Below, one piece after another: positions 8,562 to 17,426 of a DNA stretch of 64,000 nt. The stretch is from an uncultured Acetatifactor sp. GTDB taxonomy: Bacteria; Bacillota; Clostridia; Lachnospirales; Lachnospiraceae. The position numbers and the translations under genes are program-made. The notes beneath the pieces are model-generated. The model searched no databases, was not told the origin of the DNA, and saw only the letters and a program-made list of their open reading frames with translations. Location: the NCBI GenBank assembly GCA_910586485.1, contig CAJUIA010000016.1, positions 32,989 to 96,988 of the forward strand. Direction: 5' to 3'. How positions within the stretch are numbered: the stretch's first letter is position 1; the number at the start of each line of letters is the position of its first letter.

Positions 8562-9461
8562 ATGAAAAAGATGAGATTTTTGGCAGCGGCAACAGTGGGC
8601 ATGATGGCGGTTTCCCTGCTGGGCGGATGCGGATCGACGCCTGCGGGAACAGCAGGAACGGGAGCAGCAGGGGGTGAGGACGCCGGAGAAGGCAAGGTGC
8701 TGAAGGTCGGCATGGAATGTGCGTATGCTCCGTTTAATTGGACGCAGGAAGCGGATACCACGCCGGACGGGAGTACTGCGGTGCCGATTTTCGGGTCGGA
8801 TTATTACGCGTATGGATACGATGTGGCGGTGGCGCAGATGCTGGCGGAAGAGCTGGGGATGGAGCTGGAGATACATAAGGTGGAATGGTCTTCCATCGGC
8901 ATTTCCATGGATGCCGGCGACTATGACTGTATTATTGCCGGCATGGGCCGTACGGCAGAGAGAGAAATGTCTTATGGGTTTACGGAGCCGTATTATTACC
9001 GGGATAACTGCATTGTGGTAAAGAAGGGCGGAGCCTACGAGAATGTGACCAGGCTTTCCGAACTGGCAGGAACCGGATGCAGGGTAACCACGCAGTTAGG
9101 CACCGGCTGGGTACCGCTGCTGGATCAGGTAGAAGGAGCGGTAACCGGTGCAAACTATGAAACCACCTCCGAGTGCTTCATGGCAATTTCCAATGGAACT
9201 GCTGACGTGTGCATTGTAGACCTGCCCACGGCCCAGTCGGCGGCGCTGACCAACGACGATTTGGTGATTATTACCCTTGATGCGGATGACACCTTTACCG
9301 GCGATGATGAGATGGTAAATGTATGTATTGCCGTGAGAAAAGACGATACGGAATTCTGCAGCAGGATTCAGGAGGCGATGGATGCCATCGGCTGGAATGA
9401 CAAGGCGAAGATGGATGAGCTTATGAGCAGGATGATCACCCAGCAGCCGGCAGCAAATTAG
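8562..9461 (+). CDS. Amino-acid ABC transporter, substrate-binding lipoprotein (family 3)
   Basis: The 299-aa protein has a lipoprotein signal with lipobox LLGGC (C23), so it should be anchored outside the membrane. The mature part begins KVLKVGMECAYAPFNW and carries the family 3 solute-binding pattern, including YDVAVAQMLAEELG, IIAGMGRT and LGTGW. This family binds polar amino acids and related compounds for uptake. The permease and ATPase follow directly. A short insert near residues 66-82 (DTTPDGSTAVPIFGSD) distinguishes it from GlnH-type proteins. The substrate cannot be read from sequence. Confidence 0.92.
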   Translation: MKKMRFLAAATVGMMAVSLLGGCGSTPAGTAGTGAAGGEDAGEGKVLKVGMECAYAPFNWTQEADTTPDGSTAVPIFGSDYYAYGYDVAVAQMLAEELGMELEIHKVEWSSIGISMDAGDYDCIIAGMGRTAEREMSYGFTEPYYYRDNCIVVKKGGAYENVTRLSELAGTGCRVTTQLGTGWVPLLDQVEGAVTGANYETTSECFMAISNGTADVCIVDLPTAQSAALTNDDLVIITLDADDTFTGDDEMVNVCIAVRKDDTEFCSRIQEAMDAIGWNDKAKMDELMSRMITQQPAAN

Positions 9462-9537
9462 GACTCCGACACTGCCCGGAGGACAAAGCCTGCAGACTGG
9501 GTATGGCAGCGTCAAAAGGATGAAGTGAGGTAAGGAC

Positions 9538-10308
9538 ATGTTATTAAATATTTTTGGAATCGAAAAACCGGAAAATTCCATTGAGTGGATGATTTTCCTG
9601 GCTGAAAAATATGCCGGTATGTTCTGGAAAGGAACTGTACTTACGTTATTGATCGCGGTGCTGGGGACGCTCCTGGGCTTTCTCCTGGGCTATGTGATTG
9701 GAATCATTCAGGATGCAAAAATCGGCCGGGGAGATCCTGTGCTCAGGAAGGCGCCGATCAGGCTGATGAAATTTATTGCCGCCATGTATGTGGAGATATT
9801 CCGCGATACGCCGATGATTGTGCAGGCAATGATCATCTATTTCGGCATCAGGCAGGCCAATATTGGGATCACTCCCGTAAGTGCGGGCGTGCTGGTTACG
9901 GTTTTGAACACCGGAGCCTATATGGCGGAAACCGTCAGGGCCGGGATCGGCTCCATTGATCAGGGACAGCGGGAAGGCGCGTGGGCTATGGGAATGTCCC
10001 CCATGAAAACCATGCTGTATATCGTACTGCCCCAGGCATTTAAAAATATTATTCCGGAGATGGCCAACACCTTTTTAACCAACCTGAAAATGACGTCCGT
10101 ATTGAATGTAATCGCCGTGCAGGAGCTTTTTATGGCGGCCAAGACAGTGGGCGGCAATTACTATAAATACTTTGAGTCTTATCTGGTAATTGCAGTGATT
10201 TATTTTGTGTTGTGCTTTGCGTTCAATAAGGTCTTTCAGTTCCTGGAAAAGAGGATGGGCGGGAAGCTGGATTATGCGCTGGCGGTGGAATATATGGATA
10301 ACGATTAA
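9538..10308 (+). CDS. Amino-acid ABC transporter permease
   Basis: The 256-aa membrane protein of the HisM/GlnP group has about five hydrophobic helices and the EAA-type loop around GAWAMGMSPMKTMLYIVLPQA that contacts the ATPase. The AETVRAGIGSIDQGQREGAWA block is diagnostic for polar amino-acid permeases. It follows the binding protein by 76 bases with a GAGG ribosome site and precedes the ATPase by 11 bases. It probably works as a homodimer, since only one permease gene is present. Confidence 0.94.
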   Translation: MLLNIFGIEKPENSIEWMIFLAEKYAGMFWKGTVLTLLIAVLGTLLGFLLGYVIGIIQDAKIGRGDPVLRKAPIRLMKFIAAMYVEIFRDTPMIVQAMIIYFGIRQANIGITPVSAGVLVTVLNTGAYMAETVRAGIGSIDQGQREGAWAMGMSPMKTMLYIVLPQAFKNIIPEMANTFLTNLKMTSVLNVIAVQELFMAAKTVGGNYYKYFESYLVIAVIYFVLCFAFNKVFQFLEKRMGGKLDYALAVEYMDND

Positions 10309-10319
10309 GGAGATTTGAT

Positions 10320-11060
10320 ATGGGCGAGACGATTATTTCTGTTCAGGATCTGCGTAAGTCCTTTGGAGATCACGAGGTACTTAAAAAAATTGATATGGAT
10401 GTCCATGAGGGTGAGATTATCTGCATTGTCGGCTCTTCGGGATCGGGAAAATCCACGCTGCTTCGCTGTATCAACCGGCTGGAGCGCCAGACCTCCGGGA
10501 AAATCCTGTTTAAGGGCACGGAGCTTCGGGACGTGCAGAGAGAAATCAATGAATATCGGTCCAGGGTGGGCATGGTATTTCAGTCCTTTAATCTGTTTCA
10601 CAACATGACGGTGCTGGAAAACTGTATGCTCTGTACCAGGAAAGTACTGCATCTGCCGAAGGAAGAGGCCTTTGACCGGGCAATCACCCATTTAAAGGCA
10701 GTGGGCATGGCGCCTTATATTCATGCCCGGCCGAGCCAGCTGTCAGGGGGACAGAAGCAGCGGGTTGCTATTGCCAGATCTCTCTGTATGAATCCGGAGG
10801 TGCTTTTATTTGACGAGCCCACCTCCGCACTGGACCCGGAGATGGTGGGCGAGGTGCTGAATGTGATGAAGAAGCTGGCCCTGACCGGGCTGACCATGGT
10901 GATTGTCACTCATGAGATGGCGTTTGCAAGAGATGTGTCCACCAGGACAATCTTTATGGACGGTGGATATGTGGTGGAGGATGCGCCGCCGGCGCAGCTG
11001 TTCACCAATCCTCAAAATTCCCGGACCAGAGAATTCCTGAGCAGATACCTGGCCGGATAG
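10320..11060 (+). CDS. Amino-acid ABC transporter ATP-binding protein
   Basis: The 246-aa GlnQ/HisP-type ATPase has Walker A GSSGSGKSTLLRC, the Q-loop VFQSFNLF, signature LSGGQKQR, Walker B VLLFDEPTSALD and the switch histidine in TMVIVTHEM. It powers the permease encoded just upstream. The gene begins 11 bases after the permease with AAGGAG. It is the third cistron of a standard binding protein-permease-ATPase cassette. Confidence 0.96.
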   Translation: MGETIISVQDLRKSFGDHEVLKKIDMDVHEGEIICIVGSSGSGKSTLLRCINRLERQTSGKILFKGTELRDVQREINEYRSRVGMVFQSFNLFHNMTVLENCMLCTRKVLHLPKEEAFDRAITHLKAVGMAPYIHARPSQLSGGQKQRVAIARSLCMNPEVLLFDEPTSALDPEMVGEVLNVMKKLALTGLTMVIVTHEMAFARDVSTRTIFMDGGYVVEDAPPAQLFTNPQNSRTREFLSRYLAG

Positions 11061-11077
11061 ATAAGCGGGAGGCATAT

Positions 11078-11788
11078 ATGAATCATTTTATTGTTACATT
11101 TGCCAGGGGCTTTGGCTCCGGGGGAAAGGAAATCGCATCGTGTCTGGCGAAGGAGCTGGGGGTTCACTGTTATGAAAACCGCATACTTACGCTGGCCAGT
11201 CAGATGAGCGGATTAAACGAGAATCTGTTCAAAGAGGTAAATGAGAAAATCAGGAACTATGGAGGCCTGTCCGGTTTCCTGCAGGGACTTCCCAGAGCAA
11301 GGAATTATATTGCCCGGAATGAAAAATTTGTGTCGGATGACAAGCTGTTTGAGTATCAGTGTACCATCATTAAAGAGCTGGCGGACACGGAGTCCTGCGT
11401 CATTGTGGGGAAATGCGCCGATTACGTACTCAGGGGCCGTCCCAACGTGGTCAGTGTCTACATCGAGGCACCCAGAGCGTTCTGCGTCCGCAGGACAATG
11501 GAGCGCATGGGGGTGACGGAGGAAACCGCTCATGCAACCATCACCCGGACCGATAAGTACCGGGCCCAGTATTATCAATACTATACTCACGGGAATTACT
11601 GGACCAATCCGGTGAATTATGACATGACGCTGAACAGTGAAAAAGCAGGGGTTTACAACTGCGTGAAAATCATCGAGCAGTATCTGCTGATCAAGGGGCT
11701 GATTACGCCGGAGATGATTACGCCGGCGGAGCATTCAGGACTGGAGCTGAATCAGCAGCCCGCAGGGAAGGGGCAGGCCGGGGAATAA
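11078..11788 (+). CDS. Cytidylate kinase-like family protein
   Basis: The 236-aa protein starts with FIVTFARGFGSGGKEIASCLAKELG, a P-loop-like segment of the cytidylate-kinase-like (Cytidylate_kin2) family. Later blocks CVIVGKCADYVLRG and YIEAPRAFCVRRTMERMG match the same family. True Cmk proteins differ in the nucleoside-binding region, so the substrate is uncertain. The gene lies 17 bases after the ABC ATPase and before an aminotransferase, so it is co-transcribed. Such proteins are frequent in Clostridia next to transporters, with no settled role. Confidence 0.82.
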   Translation: MNHFIVTFARGFGSGGKEIASCLAKELGVHCYENRILTLASQMSGLNENLFKEVNEKIRNYGGLSGFLQGLPRARNYIARNEKFVSDDKLFEYQCTIIKELADTESCVIVGKCADYVLRGRPNVVSVYIEAPRAFCVRRTMERMGVTEETAHATITRTDKYRAQYYQYYTHGNYWTNPVNYDMTLNSEKAGVYNCVKIIEQYLLIKGLITPEMITPAEHSGLELNQQPAGKGQAGE

Positions 11789-11913
11789 GTATCCGGGAAA
11801 AGCAGCAGATCAGGGGAAAAGCAGGACCCCAGAAGGCAGCGGGCGGGGAAAAAGCAAGGAGAATAAAGCAGCAGAAAATAAAATAACAACAGCAGCAGGA
11901 GGAATTTGAAGAG

Positions 11914-13128
11914 ATGAAACTGGCAGATACGGGTTTAACGGCACAAGACATTAAAGACAAGGTCAGCAAATATATGATAGAGACCTATGAGAGATTTGAC
12001 TTTCTGGCAGAGACAGCCAGGGAGCAGTATATCTATGACGAAAAGGGAGAAAAATATCTTGACTTTTACGCGGGCATAGCCGTCAATGCGGCGGGTAACT
12101 GCAATCAAAAGGTAGTGGAGGCGGTGGTAGAGCAGGCCAGGACGTTGATGCACACATTTAATTATCCGTATACCATCCCCCAGGCGCTCCTGGCGGAAAA
12201 GGTCTGCACCACCATCGGCATGGATAAGATTTTTTTCCAGAATTCCGGTACGGAGGCAAACGAGGCCATGATTAAGATGGCCAGAAAATACGGAATCGAA
12301 AAATACGGTCCTAACCGTTATCACATTGTGACGGCGAAAATGGGCTTCCATGGGAGAACCTTCGGTGCCATGTCGGCTACCGGGCAGCCGGGAAACGGAT
12401 GTCAGATCGGCTTCGGCCCCATGACCTATGGATTTTCCTATGCGCCCTACAACGATTTGCAGGCATTTGAGGATGCCTGTACGGAGAATACCATTGCCAT
12501 CATGGTGGAGCCGGTGCAGGGCGAGGGCGGCGTACATCCGGCGACACAGGAATTTATGAAGGGACTTCGGGAATTTTGTGATCAAAAGGGGATGCTGCTT
12601 CTGCTGGACGAGGTGCAGACAGGATGGTGCAGAACCGGCAAGGTCATGAGCTACATGAATTACGGTATCAAGCCGGATATTGTATCCATGGCGAAGGCGC
12701 TGGGCGGCGGTATGCCCATCGGGGCCATCTGTGCCACGGAGGAGGTGGCAAAGGCATTTTCTCCGGGCTCCCACGGAACGACCTTCGGCGGGCATCCGGT
12801 CAGCTGTGCGGCGGCCCTGGCGGAGATCGAGGAGCTGCTGGGCAGAAACCTGGCGGAACATGCGGCTGAGACCGGCACGTATTTGATGGAGAAGCTGAAA
12901 AGCCTGCCCCATGTGAAGGAAGTCAGAGGACAGGGGCTGCTCGTGGGCGTGGAATTTGACGCCGGCATCAGCAGTACGGAGGTAAAGCATGAATGTCTGC
13001 ACCGTCACCTGCTGCTGACGGCAATCGGAGATCATATTATCCGGATGGTCCCGCCGCTGATCATTGACAGGCGGGATTGTGACCAGGCCTGTGAAATTAT
13101 CAAGGCTTCCGTGGAAGCCTTGAGCTAA
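11914..13128 (+). CDS. Class III PLP aminotransferase (acetylornithine/4-aminobutyrate type)
   Basis: The 404-aa enzyme has the class III pattern: FFQNSGTEANEAMIKMAR, the GFHGRTFGAMSATG block, EPVQGEGGV, LLLDEVQTGWCRTG and the PLP lysine in SMAKALGGGMPIG. This class moves amino groups from the terminal amine of acetylornithine, GABA, 5-aminovalerate, taurine and similar compounds to a keto acid. No arginine-biosynthesis gene is near. An iron alcohol dehydrogenase follows 12 bases later, which suggests that the aldehyde product is reduced. The exact substrate is open. The ATG follows GAGGAATTTGAAGAG. Confidence 0.87.
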   Translation: MKLADTGLTAQDIKDKVSKYMIETYERFDFLAETAREQYIYDEKGEKYLDFYAGIAVNAAGNCNQKVVEAVVEQARTLMHTFNYPYTIPQALLAEKVCTTIGMDKIFFQNSGTEANEAMIKMARKYGIEKYGPNRYHIVTAKMGFHGRTFGAMSATGQPGNGCQIGFGPMTYGFSYAPYNDLQAFEDACTENTIAIMVEPVQGEGGVHPATQEFMKGLREFCDQKGMLLLLDEVQTGWCRTGKVMSYMNYGIKPDIVSMAKALGGGMPIGAICATEEVAKAFSPGSHGTTFGGHPVSCAAALAEIEELLGRNLAEHAAETGTYLMEKLKSLPHVKEVRGQGLLVGVEFDAGISSTEVKHECLHRHLLLTAIGDHIIRMVPPLIIDRRDCDQACEIIKASVEALS

Positions 13129-13140
13129 GGCGGTGCCGCG

Positions 13141-14283
13141 ATGAAGACATTTTCTTTTTCTATACCACAGAATGTGATTTTCGGAAAGGGCAGCCTGCAG
13201 GAGCTTCCGCAGGCTGCGAAAAAGCTTAAAAAGAAAAAAGCGCTGATCATTTCCGGTCCCCACTTACAGAAAATCGGGATGGTGGGAAAATGCCGGGATG
13301 CCCTGAAGGCGGCGGAAATAGAAAGCGAGGCGTTTACGGAGACGGAAGGGAATCCCGGTACGGAGACCGTGGAAAAGGCCGCAGAGATATACAGAAAAAG
13401 CGGCGCGGAGTTTATCGTGGCATTTGGCGGCGGCTCGCCTCTGGATGTGGCGAAAGCAGCAGGCGTGCTGGCCGTATACGGCGGAAGGATTACGGATTAC
13501 GAAGGCGGCGGTAAGGTGCCAGGACCGATCATGCCGGTGATTGCCATCCCCACCACGGCGGGAACCGGCTCGGAGGTGACGCCCTTTGCTGTCATTACTG
13601 ATCATAGCCGCAATTACAAGCTGTCGGTGTCCAGCAGCTATCTGCTGCCGTCCTGTGCCATTCTGGACCCGGAGCTGATCGCCAGCGTCCCGGAGAAAAC
13701 GGCGGCGGCCTGCGGCGTGGACGCGCTGGTACATGCCCTGGAGGCCTATCTTTCGCTGGCGGCCTCCCCGTTTTCCGACATGTTTGCCCTGAAAGCCCTG
13801 CAGATGATTGGAAGCAGCCTCCGGGCTTATGTGGCGGACCGCAATCAGGAGGCGGAGACCATGCTGCTGGGATCATTGTTTGCGGGCATTGCATTTTCTC
13901 ATGCCAGGCTGGGAAATGTACACGCCATGAGCCACCCGGTCAGCGCATATTTCAATGTACCTCACGGGATGGCCAATGCGGTTCTGCTTCCCACGGTGGC
14001 AGCATATAATGAACAGGCGGCGCAGGGGAAATATTATGATATTTATCGGTGCATAGCAGAAGCTCCGGTTTCCGAAAAAGAATTTGTGCCTTCCATGCTG
14101 GCGGAAGCACTGCGGCTCCTGAACAGGGAGCTGGGCATTCCGCCCTGTCTGAAGGAGGCCGGTGTGAAGGCGGAGTATTTTGAAGCGATGGCTGACGATG
14201 CCATGAAGAGCGGAAATATTGCAGTGAATCCAAGAAAAACAACGAGGGCGGATGTCGTTGAGCTGTACAAACAAGCATTTTAA
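13141..14283 (+). CDS. Iron-containing alcohol dehydrogenase
   Basis: The 380-aa group III (Fe) alcohol dehydrogenase has the NAD-binding GGGSPLD (97-102), the PTTAGTGSEVTPFAVI block and all four metal ligands at the family spacing: D194, H198, H261 and H275. It would interconvert an aldehyde and an alcohol. Placed directly after a class III aminotransferase, it may reduce the semialdehyde formed by transamination, as 4-hydroxybutyrate dehydrogenase does for GABA-derived succinate semialdehyde. The spacing of 12 bases supports co-transcription. Substrate assignment is inference. Confidence 0.9.
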   Translation: MKTFSFSIPQNVIFGKGSLQELPQAAKKLKKKKALIISGPHLQKIGMVGKCRDALKAAEIESEAFTETEGNPGTETVEKAAEIYRKSGAEFIVAFGGGSPLDVAKAAGVLAVYGGRITDYEGGGKVPGPIMPVIAIPTTAGTGSEVTPFAVITDHSRNYKLSVSSSYLLPSCAILDPELIASVPEKTAAACGVDALVHALEAYLSLAASPFSDMFALKALQMIGSSLRAYVADRNQEAETMLLGSLFAGIAFSHARLGNVHAMSHPVSAYFNVPHGMANAVLLPTVAAYNEQAAQGKYYDIYRCIAEAPVSEKEFVPSMLAEALRLLNRELGIPPCLKEAGVKAEYFEAMADDAMKSGNIAVNPRKTTRADVVELYKQAF

Positions 14284-14311
14284 AACAAGACTTAAAAAAG
14301 CAGAAATAATA

Positions 14312-14350
14312 TAAGCGGCACAGCGCCTGTAACAGGGGTTATGCCGCTTA
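14312..14350. terminator. Hairpin between convergent genes (bidirectional terminator)
   Basis: TAAGCGGCA (14312-14320) pairs with TGCCGCTTA (14342-14350), with inner pairing of CCTGT and ACAGG. A/T-rich flanks lie on both sides. It separates the plus-strand dehydrogenase from the minus-strand SDR and can serve both. Confidence 0.75.
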
Positions 14351-14377
14351 ACTTATATCAACACATCAAAGGATCGC

Positions 14378-15178
14378 TTAAGGTCTTAAGCCCATGCCGC
14401 CCTCTAAGGTCAGGGTTTCACCGGAGAGATACTTGAAATCAGGTGAAGCCAGCTGTACGCAGACCCGGCCGATTTCCTTTTCCACGTCGCCGTAATGGCC
14501 CATGGGAGGCATGTGTACATTTGCCTTGAAGGCATCGGGGTATGCCTTTTCAAACTGCTCCAGCTGTGCCGTCCAGGCCAGGGGACAGATGACATTCACG
14601 TTAATCCCGTCTTTTCCCCACTCGGTGGCTGCTACCCTGGAAAGTCCTCTGATGCCTTCCTTGGCCGCGGCATATGCACATTGTCCGAAGTTGCCGAAGA
14701 GACCTGCGCCGGAAGCAAAGTTGATCACGGTGCCCTTGGTCTCCTTTAAATGAGGATAGCAGGCCTTCATGTAATAAAACGCAGCGTAAAGACCGGAGTA
14801 GAGGGCCAGGTTAAACTGCTCCGTGGTGTGGTCGGCCAGGGTTACGCCGGAAGCGGATGCCTGGGCATTGTTGATCAGTACGTCAATTTTCCCAAAGGTG
14901 TCCATGGTCTTTTGAACTACCTCATTTACCACGGTTTCATTATCGGAATCCGCTGAAACGTCGGCGGCCATGGTCAATACCTTGATTCCATAGAGACGCT
15001 CTAATTCTTCTTTTGCATCCTCCAGCTTTTTTACATTTCGCCCGGTGATGACCAGATTAGCGCCCTCCTTTGCGTAGGCGGTGGCTATTCCGTAGCCAAT
15101 AGAGCCGCAGGTGCCGTCTGAAAGGACAGCTCGTCCTCCGCCTGTGATGATTGCTGTCTTACCTTGTAAAAAACCCAT
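14378..15178 (-). CDS. Short-chain dehydrogenase, candidate NADP-dependent 12-alpha-hydroxysteroid dehydrogenase
   Basis: The 266-aa SDR has the glycine-rich nucleotide site ITGGGRAV...GSIGYG, the NNAQ motif and the catalytic triad S156, Y169, K173. R47 in TGRN after the second strand favours NADP(H). An 8-10 residue insert sits inside the cofactor loop. From memory, segments such as NNAQASASG, GNFGQCAYAAAKEGIRGLSR, VAATEWGKD and the C-terminal SGETLTLEGGMG closely resemble clostridial bile-acid 12-alpha-HSDH. It is a single gene with its own promoter and AGGAGGG ribosome site. A generic oxidoreductase role remains possible. Confidence 0.72.
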   Translation of the reverse strand: MGFLQGKTAIITGGGRAVLSDGTCGSIGYGIATAYAKEGANLVITGRNVKKLEDAKEELERLYGIKVLTMAADVSADSDNETVVNEVVQKTMDTFGKIDVLINNAQASASGVTLADHTTEQFNLALYSGLYAAFYYMKACYPHLKETKGTVINFASGAGLFGNFGQCAYAAAKEGIRGLSRVAATEWGKDGINVNVICPLAWTAQLEQFEKAYPDAFKANVHMPPMGHYGDVEKEIGRVCVQLASPDFKYLSGETLTLEGGMGLRP

Positions 15179-15222
15179 TTGAAACCCTCCTGTCTGTTAT
15201 TCAATTTAAAAATGATAAAATT

Positions 15223-15251
15223 ATTATAGCAAGTGCCTTCCATGTGGTCAA
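15223..15251 (-). promoter_or_regulatory. Sigma-A promoter of the SDR gene
   Basis: On the minus strand TTGACC (15246-15251), a 17-base spacer and a perfect TATAAT (15223-15228) face the SDR start about 45 bases away. This is one of the best promoter matches in the window. Confidence 0.82.
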
Positions 15252-15423
15252 GCGGCTTTCGGAAAGATGAGCTGCAGCTGCAGCTTACCGCTTCGAAAAC
15301 GCAGCTTATCGAAAATTCCTTGCAGGAAAACAGGAAGTACTGTATGCTGACGGCTAAAGGAGGACGCCGGCCTTGGGATGGGCCGGGCTGACTCCGGGAT
15401 CAGAACGGACAGGAGGAAGATAC

Positions 15424-16371
15424 ATGGACCGAATCATAGAAGTGAAGGGTCTGAAAAAGTATTTTAAGGAAGTGAAAGCGGTGGACGACATCGACTTTGC
15501 GGTGGAGAAGGGCGAACTCTTTGGATTTCTGGGAATCAATGGAGCGGGGAAGTCTACCACCGTCAATATGCTTTGTACTCTTTTTGCGCCAACGGCAGGA
15601 GAAATTACGATCTGCGGCTTCAGGCTGGGAAAGGAGGATGAAAGAATCAGGGAAAGCATCGGCGTAGTATGGCAGGGAAACTGCCTGGACGAAAAGCTGA
15701 CCGTGAAGGAAAACCTGTATGTGCGGGCATCCCTGTATGGATATGCCGGGACGGAGCGGAAGCAGAAGGTGGAACGGGTCCGTGACAGACTGAAGCTGGA
15801 GGATATTTACAACAGGCGCTATGAGAAGCTGTCGGGAGGGCAGAAGCGGAGGTGCGAGCTGGGAGCCGCCCTGATCAATACGCCGAAGGTGCTGTTTTTG
15901 GATGAGCCCACTACGGGGCTGGACCCGGCCACAAGAAAGCTGGTTTGGGAGAGCCTGGAGGATCTGCGCAGGGAGGATGGCATGACGATTTTCCTTACGA
16001 CGCATTATATGGAGGAAGCTGCCAGGGCAGGGCATATTGCCATTATTGACAGCGGGAAGCTTAAGGAATTCGGAACGCCCTTTGAATTGAAGGAGAAATA
16101 TGCCAGGGATAAGCTGAGGCTGTGGGCGAAGCCGGGAAGGCTTGAGGCGGTGAAAGGGATGCTGGCAGAAGCGGGCCTGGAAAACAGAAGCGAGTCATTT
16201 GAGGCAATGTCCGCGCAGGAGTCGGAGCCGGTGCTTGCAGAGCTGTCCGGAAGCATGGCAGCGCTGCCGCTTTTAAGGCAGGTGGAAGCTGACATATCCG
16301 GGTTTGAAGTGATCCAGGGCTCCATGGACGACGTATTTTTAAATGTGACGGGCAAAAAGCTTACGGAATAA
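15424..16371 (+). CDS. ABC-2 type transporter ATP-binding protein (DrrA-like)
   Basis: The 315-aa ATPase has Walker A GINGAGKSTTVN, signature KLSGGQKRRCELG, Walker B VLFLDEPTTGLD and the H-loop IFLTTHYMEE. The roughly 80-residue C-terminal extension is typical of DrrA/NodI-type exporters. The ATG at 15424 follows AGGAGGAAG; an in-frame TTG at 15373 is too far upstream. It pairs with the membrane protein at 16444. The cargo (drug, peptide or lipid) is not evident. Confidence 0.92.
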   Translation: MDRIIEVKGLKKYFKEVKAVDDIDFAVEKGELFGFLGINGAGKSTTVNMLCTLFAPTAGEITICGFRLGKEDERIRESIGVVWQGNCLDEKLTVKENLYVRASLYGYAGTERKQKVERVRDRLKLEDIYNRRYEKLSGGQKRRCELGAALINTPKVLFLDEPTTGLDPATRKLVWESLEDLRREDGMTIFLTTHYMEEAARAGHIAIIDSGKLKEFGTPFELKEKYARDKLRLWAKPGRLEAVKGMLAEAGLENRSESFEAMSAQESEPVLAELSGSMAALPLLRQVEADISGFEVIQGSMDDVFLNVTGKKLTE

Positions 16372-16443
16372 GGAGGAAGGTTGAAAGAAAAGCGCTTTCA
16401 ACTATTGAATTTAAGTCCGCCAAAGCGGACAGGGGGTATAAAA

Positions 16444-17358
16444 ATGGAAACCGTATTATATTTGATAAAAAGGAATTGCAGAATTTTCTTAAGAGACCGG
16501 GCAGCAGTGTTTTTTTCTGTGCTGTCCATGCTGATCGTGTTGATGCTGATGGTGTTTTTTTTAGGAAGGTTGCACAGTGACGGACTGGTAGATATTTTAG
16601 GAGAATTGGGCGGAGAGCGGGACAGAGCCTTAGATGAGAAAAATGCCGCTTATCTGGTACAGCTTTGGACCCTTGGGGGAATTTTGGTGGTAAATTCGGT
16701 GACGGTGACGATGACCGTGCTGGGGAGTATGGTGCAGGATGAGACCAGAAAGCGCATTATGGCGTATTATGTGACACCTGTCAACAGGGTGAAGCTGTCT
16801 CTTGGCTACATATTTGCGGCGTGGCTGGTGGGTACGGGAATGTGTGTGCTGACATTGACAATAGGGGAAATTTATTTTCTGGCCGGCGGATATGGTCTTT
16901 TAGGGGCAGACACGCTTTTTAAGCTGGTGGGGATAATTGCCCTGTGCGCTTTTACGTTTTCATCGCTGGGCTATCTGCTGGCGCTTTTTGTTCACAGTGA
17001 CAGCGCCTGGAGCGGTCTGCTCACCGTGATTGGAACGCTGGTGGGCTTTTTGGGAGGAATATATCTTTCTATCGGCTCCCTGTCGGAAAGCATACAAGGG
17101 GTATTAAAATGTATACCTGTGCTGCACGGCACGTCCATGATGTGGTCCGTCTGTACGGAAGAGGCCATCGGAAAAACCTTTGCCGGGCTGCCGGATATGG
17201 CTGCGGATGTTTTTCGAAAGGAAATGGGGATCACACTGTTTTTTGGAGAAAAGGAGATTCTGCCCTGGCAGCAGGTGGCAATCTTACTGTTTTATGGTAT
17301 AATAGCCATAGCCGCGGCAGCGCTGGTAAACAGAAAGCGGAAGCTGAAGGACCGTTAG
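16444..17358 (+). CDS. ABC-2 type transporter permease
   Basis: The 304-aa membrane protein has an N-terminal hydrophobic segment (residues about 22-41), a short soluble loop, and five more hydrophobic stretches ending in IAIAAAALVNRKRK. This is the ABC-2 exporter fold. The ATG at 16444 follows AGGGGG; a TTG at 16381 is rejected. The 72-base leader between the two genes holds two small hairpins, TTGAAAG/CTTTCAA (16381-16401) and GTCCGC/GCGGAC (16415-16430), which could affect expression of the second cistron. Confidence 0.87.
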   Translation: METVLYLIKRNCRIFLRDRAAVFFSVLSMLIVLMLMVFFLGRLHSDGLVDILGELGGERDRALDEKNAAYLVQLWTLGGILVVNSVTVTMTVLGSMVQDETRKRIMAYYVTPVNRVKLSLGYIFAAWLVGTGMCVLTLTIGEIYFLAGGYGLLGADTLFKLVGIIALCAFTFSSLGYLLALFVHSDSAWSGLLTVIGTLVGFLGGIYLSIGSLSESIQGVLKCIPVLHGTSMMWSVCTEEAIGKTFAGLPDMAADVFRKEMGITLFFGEKEILPWQQVAILLFYGIIAIAAAALVNRKRKLKDR

Positions 17359-17426
17359 CCGGTCGGCAATTCTTCCCGATTTACGAATTGTCAGGGCTTG
17401 CAGTAAGACAGTAACATGGAGGGAGC

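Noticed and set aside
11935..13263. 442-residue minus-strand frame opposite the aminotransferase
   Set aside because: It is a mirror of codon bias in the plus-strand gene, with His/Arg/Leu-rich composition and no motif.
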